A stretch of DNA of 64,000 nt from Vicia villosa. Taxonomy: Eukaryota > Streptophyta > Magnoliopsida > Fabales > Fabaceae. Of the stretch, positions 56,688 through 64,000 are shown piece by piece. The DNA lies in contig NW_026705298.1 in assembly GCF_029867415.1 (NCBI RefSeq), positions 620,001 to 684,000 on the forward strand, given 5' to 3'. A program made the position numbers and the translations under genes. The stretch's first letter is position 1. Each line of letters opens with the position of its first letter. The notes beneath the pieces are model-generated. The model made no database searches. It worked only from the letters and a program-made list of their open reading frames with translations, and was not told where the DNA came from.

Positions 56688-58529
56688 TGTCATACCCCAA
56701 TTTTTTACCTAAGATACCTCTTCACAATGCATACAATTGCAATACTTCAAACAACAAAGGATAGGCTTGCATGATGAATCAATTGATTAGACAAGGCTCA
56801 AAATCAAGAGAGCATTCATCAACAAGTCAAGGACCAATTAGGATTTCCTTGATCACTTCAAGGCAAGTGATTTATCTTCATCAACAATCAACATTTGATC
56901 CCCAACAATCCATGTTATCAAGCTCAAGCTTGAGGATTGATCAAATCAGGGTTTTGGTCCAAGCAATGCATTCTTGACTTTTGGCTCAAGTCATGACCAA
57001 TTATCCTAAGAAAAAGGTTCAAATAATCCCAATACACTTTGGGAATCAACCCACACATTTTTCTTGGGTCAAAGGGGTTGATACAAGAAAAATCAGGAAT
57101 TAGGGTTTCCTCGATTCCTCTGATACACAAGGGTAAAATGGGAATTGATGCATCAAATCAAGCATTGATCATCAACATCATGATTATTATCTCCTAAAAC
57201 ATCAAGGATTTAAAAATCATAACAAGAATCACAAGTTTCCCAGTGGAAAAATCAGAAAATCTCAGTCAACTGAAAAAGTCAACTGTAAAGTCAAAGGTTT
57301 GACTTTTCAAACTTTTTGGTCAACCAAGTCAATTTTGGGTCAAGGATCATGAAAATAAATTTAGATTTTCAATTTGATCAACCAAAATCAAGAAATCAGA
57401 GATTACTTGCATTTTAAGAAATTTCCAACACTTAGAGAAATTTTCTAAGTTATGAAGTTTCATGGTCAAGGTACCAACTTTAGGCAGCCATAACTTCTTG
57501 CTCAAGCAACCATTTTTGGTCCACCACCTATCAATGTGAAGATCTCATGGCATGCTACAAAAAAGCTTGACTGAACCTCTTTTGAATCTCCAAGGATCAA
57601 GAGTTATGATTGAATCAAGATCAGGATTCAAAGTTATGAATTCCAACACTTAGAGAAATTTTCAGGATTTTTGTCATCCTCCAAATGCACAACTTTCTCT
57701 CAAGGCCATTTAAAAATGGTGAACAATTTCTGGGCGTTTATTTTTTCCAATCAAAGTACATCATATAAGCTTCACATAGGCTTTGGAATCATCCAAAAAG
57801 ACCAAGGGATCATTGAGTTATGATCTTGGCAAGTTGGCAAAAATCAAGAAATTCTGGGCATTTGGCAGGCACAAGGCAGGCACCTTGACACGGCCAATTT
57901 GGTCAGGCTTGACACCAAGATTGATCCAATCATATCTCCATCATTTCAAAATCATTTTGGGCAAATTAATACTCTTTAGAAAGCTCTCATAACATACTTT
58001 CAAATGCCCAGAAACATTTCTCCAATTGGATTAGGGTTTGGAAGAATCAAGCCCTTACTTTCTGCCCACCAAGTGTTTGATCATTTGCAGTCGAGGCAAG
58101 TCAAAAAGCTTGGCAACTCTGCCAAATCTGCCAAGACAAATCCTTGAAATTATAGGTCATTTTGAGGTACCTCCTCATTCCAAACATGTTATGCATCAAA
58201 AGCAAACATGAATGATGCCATTCCACCTTTCCAAAAACATCAAGAACTTGGAATTTCATCCATGACAGCTAGGGTTTCTGATTTTTGAACTAGAGGTTCC
58301 AAAACTTGGAAATTTCTTGGACTTTAGCTCTCAAGTCACATGCTAACTATCCAATTGAGTCCTAACTGAAAGGAATCTCTGAAACACTCAAGTGCTATCC
58401 CTTGAATTCAATGCATAGCAGGCTGGGCAGAGATATTTGCTTGGAGGCCAAATAACATGTGTTACTTTGATTGCAAGCAAAGAGCAAACCTCCTTCAATC
58501 CAATTGCTATCTGATCCCTCAACCTCTCC

Positions 58530-58537
58530 TATAAATA
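58530..58537 (+). promoter_or_regulatory. TATA box of the solo LTR
   Basis: CCTATAAATAGAGACC lies about 1.84 kb into the LTR, followed by a CT-rich leader-like stretch (58585-58610). The O2 equivalent is at 6649-6656. Confidence 0.65.
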
Positions 58538-60479
58538 GAGACCATCTCAGACCTCTAACACACACCAATTCATAGCTCCATTGCATAACAATCTCTCTTC
58601 TTCCTCCATTTGCAGAATTCTGCAACTTTTGCTTCAAGTGCAAGGCAACTTGCAAGCTTTGAGTTTAAGAGCAATCTGAGGCAAACCAAGCATGCCAACA
58701 TGATTCAAATATCATCCTTGGTCTGTCCATGCCCTCCATACACTTGCTAGACCCTCTAAACACAAAGTCACTATGCAAAACCTCCATTGAAGTTTGCCTC
58801 TGAGTTTTAACTTGCCACTTTAAGTTTTACTCGAGCTTTTCTTCATTTCTTCACATAAACACTCTCTATACATCATATATGAACTGTTCCAACCATTGAA
58901 ACACAGCCATAGCACCTCCATCATCATCTTAAAATTTCAGAAAACCATGTCTGCAACTTGAAGTGGAGAGAAAGATTCAAGGAGTTTCAAGACCAACCAA
59001 GCATTGGAACATGACCAGGGGAGCTCACTGAAGCTATTTGGATCATTGACACACTTCAAAAGTCCACCATTTCAGTTTCACGATTTCACCCCATAGGTAA
59101 GTTTTTCTTAAACTCGAAGCAACTCATTCATGCATCAATTTCATATTGTGTCTGAAGAGATATGTTTATTTTGACTTGCTTATGCTTTCTGAATCCTCAA
59201 TTTGCATCAAAAGCATGTGTGTTGTGAGATTGAGATTTTAGCTCAGCTAGGGTTTCGTTTGGGATCACTTGAAATTCATCCAAATCATTAACTGTTAATG
59301 GAATTGGATAGAACCATTGAATTCCCCATGAAATTGTGAAGAACTTTGTTCTTTACACTTTGCATTTTTGTTGAGAAATGAAGAAATTCAAATTTCATAA
59401 CCAGGGTGGCTGGAGGTTGAAGACGAAGTTTTTACACCTGGTTTCTTCAGAAACCAGGTGTAATTGATTTTATTTTATTTAATTTTTCATTTAAATTCAA
59501 TTATTTTCAAAATTTTGTTTTAATTAATTGATAATTTGAAAAATTCCACAAAAATTATTTTAAGTTCATAAAATATTATAGAATTTGATTTTATAATTTA
59601 TTTATGATTTTCTTACATTTTTGAATAAAAAATAAATTGAGAAACTTTTATTAATTTAATTGTTTTCTTTAATTTATTTTCATATTTTTATTAATCAATA
59701 AATTATGAGAAAAATCATGGAGGCTCAAAATTAATCATACTATTTGATTCTAATTTTAGTTTGGCATTTTTCAAAGTTTTATTCAAAAATTAAATTTGAT
59801 TGATTAAATAATTATTTAATTGTTTAATGAATTAAATTTGTTTTATTTCAATTAATTTCCATTTGATTTAAAAACATTCTAAAATTAGAATCATGATCTC
59901 TTGAGTTTTCTCATAGTTTACTTGATTTTATTTTCAATTATTTGAATTTATTTTGTCATTTAATCAATTTTTGACTTAATTTTCAAATATTATTATATTA
60001 AGAATATATTTGTTTATTTGTTTATCCAAATTTCCATTTCTTAATATTTATTTGGTTTTTAACCATTGATCAATCAATATTTGAAGTATTGTTGCTTTCA
60101 AATTGATTTACATTGATCATATAATTTTTACCAAAATTAATTAGGGTTTTGTTTCTAACAAATGTCAAAACCCTAATTTTCAAACCACTTGTGTTTCAAA
60201 TCTTTTCAAACTTTATCTTCCAATTTCTCAAGATATTTTAGTTTGATCAAAGCAACATTTGAAAATTTTTCAAATCAATATTGACCATACACTTGGTCTA
60301 ATTTCAAAATTAATTAGGGTTTCTGTTTTCAAACCATTTTGAAAACCCTAATGCACTTCAAACCTTAAGGATTGCTTTGATCAAATCAAACATTCTTGTA
60401 CCTTTATCAAATCTTTTCTTTGTTTTAGAAAAACAATGATCAATCAAATTTTCTTTGTTAAAATCAACTTAGAAACCAT

Positions 60480-61590
60480 TGGGCCTCTCTTATAGTTGTA
60501 AGTCCCATATCTTTTCAATCATCAAAACTTTTCTTTGTTTTTGACAAACAATGATAAAAACTTTTCTTTGTTTTTGACAAACAATGATCAAAACTTTTCT
60601 TTGTTTTTGACAAACTAATGACCAAAATCTTTTCTTTGTTTTAGACAAACAAATACACTTGGGCCTCTAATAGAGTGTAAGTCCCAACCCCTCTTTTGAA
60701 AACTATCTGTTATCCATTGAAACAATATTTTCAAATCAAACTTTTTACACCAACTATCCATGATCATAATACTTGGAAATTTCAAACTTGATCATGGGCA
60801 TCCCTTATGGTGTAAGTCCCACAATTTTTCTTTTCTTTTGTTTTTAGACAAAACAATTTTCAAACAATAAACTTTTCTTTGTTTTTGACAAACAAATGAA
60901 CAATCAAATCTTTTCTTTGTTTTAGACAAACAATGACCAATCAAAACATTTTTCTTTGTTTTTGACAAACTATTGAACAAAATCTTTTCTTTGTTTTAGA
61001 CAAACAAATACACACTTGGGCCTCTAATAGAGTGTAAGTCCCAAACCTTTTCTTTGTTTTAAACAAACAAATGAACAAAATATTTTCTTTGTTTTTGACA
61101 AACAATGATCAAAATCCTTTCTTTGTTTTAAACAAACAATGATGCAATCTTTCACTCTACTTCATTAGCAAAACAAACAAACTTTGTTTTAAACAGTGAT
61201 CAATCAAACTTGGGCATCTCTTACAGTTGTAAGTCCCATTCCTTTTTCAAAACCTGTAAATGAAAAACTTCTTTTCATATTCAATCAAACTTGATTCATA
61301 ACTTGAATCATGATTTTCAAAACCATAAGATAAATACTTTATCTTGCACCCACAAACCATGATCAACTCTTTTGAAAAACAATTAGGTCTTTCTTTTCAA
61401 TAACTTCTGAAACCCTAATTTCAAACTGATCATGGGCATCCCTTAAGTTATAAACCCCATCCCTTTTACTTAGTTTTTGTACAAAACTTTGAATCATTTT
61501 ACTTTCAATAAATTTGTTTGTAAATACCAATCAACACTTGTAACCAAATTACTTTGGGCCTCACTCCAAGTATAAGTCCCAATCCTGTTT
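60480..61590 (+). repeat. Repeat-rich part of the solo LTR
   Basis: Seven copies of a roughly 27-base module, TGGGC...GTAAGTCCCA, start near 60480, 60660, 60794, 61017, 61211, 61433 and 61555. Between them are at least ten copies of TTTCTTTGTTTTTGACAAAC or its TTAGAC variant. Modules with the same TGGG...CCCA ends occur in the O2 LTR (about 4796-5180, inverse orientation). Confidence 0.85.
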
Positions 61591-61740
61591 GCATAAAGAA
61601 TTTGAAGTTTGTTGGGCAAGCACAGGTAAGTTTCCTGACACCTTCAAAACTTGTCTTTATTTCACAACTTCCCATATCTGCTAAATGAATACATGTATAT
61701 ACATGCTTGTATTTATTGTTTACAACTTAGTATAACACTA

Positions 61741-62110
61741 GGTTCCCCAATGCCTTCTCTTGGGCTTTGTACAAAAGAACTCCCCTGTTGAGTTAGCCTT
61801 CTATTGGGCTTCATACAAAGAAAATCCCTAGTTTAGGATAGAACATAAGAGCAATGGTTTCTCGGTGAAACCTGTTCTTTAAAACAAAGAGCAATGATTT
61901 CTCGGTGAAATCTGTTCTTAGAGCCAAAGCCAGCCATACATAAGCTTACTCTTGGGCTTCTAACTACAATGGATTAAATTCCTAGCAAAACAAGCTTCCT
62001 CTTGAGCTTTCAAAATCACAAGGACCCGAGATGACCCGAGATGACCCGAGAAATGCCTCCTCTTGGGCTAACAATACAAGGACCCAAAAGGGCTTCTTAT
62101 AAGCATCCCC
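61741..62110 (+). repeat. GCCTCCTCTTGGGC-type repeats in the solo LTR
   Basis: Five variants of AGCCTCCTCTTGGGCT occur between 61751 and 62080, plus a triple GACCCGAGAT repeat (62023-62052). O2 carries the same motif in its LTRs (4337-4592; 36728-36983). Confidence 0.8.
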
Positions 62111-62812
62111 CTAGGATTAGACCAAATAAATTTAGTCTCCCCTTAGAGATGTTGACATGATTCATCTCTATGGAAGGAGTATTTCCTCTATAGCATTACA
62201 ATCAATCATTTCAATCACAAAATCACAACTTTTATCAAAAACATCTTTCTTATTATTAAGAACTATAAGTGGCACACTTGAACACTCAAGATCATTGTCC
62301 ATTTCTTATAATAAAAGATTTCAAACATTTTCAAACATCTTATCAATATAAGAACTATAAGTGGTATGCTTGTACACTCAAGCCAAAAACACCCTTTTCT
62401 TATAATGGAAGATCAAAAAATCACTTACACATCACAATGATTGTAATGAAATAGATGGAATACACTTTTCATTTAGATGACAATTGCCATTGTCTCTTTT
62501 GCTTCCACAAGCATCATATGTGGGAACTACGATTACTCTGACTTTCTCAACATCCTTTTGAGAATACGTAGGCACGAGGTCTAATCCTTGGCGAGTATAA
62601 CTTTTTCAATCAAAAACCCTTTGAAACCATAGGTACCCATTAGATCCGAGCTATAATTTGCTCTGATTCCAAATAGTGGATATTATGCAGAGGATTGCGA
62701 CAATCTTTGCGAGCATAATAATAATAATATATATATACAACTTAGTTATATCCATCCATCAAACGAATAGAAAGCTAAGAAAGTAAACAAAAGTTCCTAT
62801 AGAGTACTATAG

Positions 62813-62844
62813 ATATGTAGGGTGCTAATACCTTCCCTATGTAT
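62813..62844 (+). promoter_or_regulatory. Conserved LTR hairpin with 12-nt loop, solo LTR
   Basis: The stem ATATGTAGGG / CCCTATGTAT pairs over ten positions with two adjacent G-U wobbles and encloses the loop TGCTAATACCTT, identical to the O2 sense loop. The AATAAA signal (62945-62950) lies about 100 nt downstream. Confidence 0.65.
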
Positions 62845-63072
62845 AACCAATCCCCGAACCTTAAGAATCTCTCGTACGCACTTTGCGTACAACATAGGGT
62901 TTATGTAACTTTTTCCCTTTTCCTAAACCTGTTTTTTTGGAAACAATAAAGTTCGGCGGTAACCTTTTACAAAACAAAAGTACCATAGAAAATGAAATCG
63001 TCGTGAGAGTAGGAAGTCTTGACTTCCTGTTCCCATTCGTATGATTTGTCCTATTTTCACCATGAAAGTCTT

Positions 63073-63218
63073 CATTTTGGCTATTTTGACAGCATTTCCA
63101 TGTTTTGAACTTGAGTCATATCCCACTAACATTTATATCATGCTTGAACCACTTACCACACATATGTATGGCGTTTTGACATCATTCAAAACTTGTTCAG
63201 ATAGAGCATGCATTCACA
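63073..63218 (-). repeat. C1 5' LTR, 5' portion
   Basis: Continues the copia LTR after the solo LTR and ends GCATTCACA, followed by TAAAT (63219-63223). It matches 47386-47531. Confidence 0.92.
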
Positions 63219-64000
63219 TAAATAAAAATAAAAATGATGGGAAACAAAGGCATGATCTTATAGGTCTCTAATAGTATGAGAAACATGTTTAAACCAAGAG
63301 TTATAGGTCAAATGTCCAAAAAATGTCATTTTGTTCAATATGATTTCTTGCACTTTCCACAAATTTGTCCAACTTCAACATGATGCATCGATCTCAATAT
63401 TCATTGAAAAATGATTTCTTGGACATTTTAGAAAGCTCAAAGTTTCCTCTAACCAATTCCTTTGACATCATGTCCATTTGATCTTTTGAACTCAAGTTAT
63501 GATTTTTTGAAGATGATGACTATTTGTTGACTTTTGAAAAGGACCTATAATGTCTTGAGCCATATCTTGAAAACCATTGACTTTTAGACTTCAAGCCTTG
63601 AACCAATGTTGTAGAGGATTTAATTCTCTTCAAAATTAGTATTGATTTGAATTTTTCTGATGAAGCATGAATATCTTATGAATTTCTGAAGTTCAGTTGA
63701 CTTTTTCAGCATCTCCTAGAATAACAACATTTTAGTCATTGAACTTTATGAGCTTTTCTTGCTTCATCATGATAAATACTTTATCAAATGATGATTTTAG
63801 GACCATGAGGATTTTATTGACCAAGAATTTTGACCATTTCCCGTGAATTGACTTGAAATGACCATTTTGCCCTTGAGGATTAACTTTTGACCTAATTGGC
63901 ATTTGGGGGACCAAACTTGTCCTGATTGACCTGAAATTTGACATGGAGGTACTTGGGAGTATTTATGACCATGTTAAATCCAATTGAGCCATTGATCCAT
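63219..64000 (-). repeat. L3 LTR continues to window end
   Basis: It starts with the second TAAAT copy and resumes the L3 LTR left at 45895. It contains the 16-mer CAGTTGACTTTTTCAG (63694-63709) shared with the U3 of O2, and further TTGAC motifs. No gene is seen. The element continues outside the window, so whether L3 is a solo LTR or part of a full element cannot be told. Confidence 0.7.

Larger units (their letters stand above)
56688..63067 (+). mobile_element. Solo Ogre-type LTR (about 6.4 kb)
   Basis: The start TGTCATACCCCAATTTTTTACC matches the sense start of the O2 LTR. The end region shares GGAAACAATAAAG, the 12-nt-loop hairpin, AGCCTCCTCTTGGGCT-type hairpins and the phrase TGTGGGAACTACGATTACTC with O2. 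No internal region, primer site or ORF is present and a 5-bp duplication flanks it, so it is a solo LTR left by LTR-LTR recombination. The 3' terminus reads CCATGAAA, not the expected CA, so the last bases have mutated or the end lies slightly earlier (63060). Confidence 0.85.
45896..63218 (-). mobile_element. C1: Ty1/copia retrotransposon, probably SIRE/Maximus lineage
   Basis: LTRs are about 1.64 kb, the primer site is of tRNA-iMet type (55179-55192), the polypurine tract is at 47532-47547, and TAAAT duplications flank it. The sense order is gag, protease, integrase, RT, RNase H, which is the copia order. Without its two later insertions it is about 8.9 kb. LTR copies differ at many positions and the genes carry stops and frameshifts, so it is older than O2. 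Lineage assignment rests on remembered RT and gag similarity. Confidence 0.92.

Noticed and set aside
56771..58655. Short ORFs in the solo LTR as host genes
   Set aside because: They lie in LTR U3 sequence with no conserved domain and no splice structure.
60480..61600. CRISPR-like regular repeats
   Set aside because: Repeats are imperfect, spacers are themselves repeats, and the context is a plant LTR.

Overview
This window is plant nuclear heterochromatin made almost entirely of LTR retrotransposons nested inside one another. I see no host single-copy gene, rRNA gene, functional tRNA gene or CRISPR array. The Ogre elements (Tat lineage of Ty3/gypsy) have LTRs of about 5 kb, an extra ORF1, a Pro/RT intron, an archaeal-type RNase H and a tRNA-Arg-like primer site. 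Together these point to a legume, most likely tribe Fabeae (pea, vetch, lentil, vetchling). The species cannot be read from the sequence.

Layout. O1 is an old, decayed Ogre on the + strand. It covers 1-3330 and resumes at 40637-43468, and its 5' LTR lies beyond the left edge. O2 (3331-40631, minus strand) is a young Ogre inserted into the O1 gag with the target duplication GCGAC. Its two LTRs are 4911 bp each and differ by only about 20 substitutions by eye. O2 reads right to left: 5' LTR, Arg primer site, intact ORF1, gag, protease, 360-nt intron, RT/RNase H, integrase, 3' region with small hairpins, 3' LTR. The O2 gag is itself split by a 15-kb block (16673-31643) of a non-autonomous chromovirus-like element arranged LTR-internal-LTR-internal-LTR. 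One AACGC duplication flanks the whole block.

Right part. O1 stops at 43468, where an LTR (L3) of another Ogre-like family begins. It runs past the right edge (43469-45895 and 63219-64000). L3 is split by a decayed Ty1/copia element on the minus strand (45896-63218, target duplication TAAAT, probably SIRE/Maximus lineage). The copia element carries two later insertions. One is a 2062-bp non-autonomous CACTA transposon in its pol (49833-51894, target duplication ACT), which holds a two-exon B3-domain gene fragment. The other is a 6.4-kb solo Ogre-type LTR in its 5' LTR (56688-63067, GTCTT).

Nothing here works as a host pathway. The coding parts are gag, protease, RT, RNase H and integrase modules, nearly all broken. 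The most interesting signals are non-coding. Three diverged Ogre-type LTR families share a hairpin with a 12-nt loop whose stem covaries, and all three share a 16-nt block upstream of it in the sense direction. Families of small repeated hairpins occur in the LTRs and the 3' region. Other points of interest are the tandem array behind one target duplication, the B3 capture, an in-frame duplication in O1 gag, and a cluster of GGTCGACC palindromes upstream of the copia TATA box.
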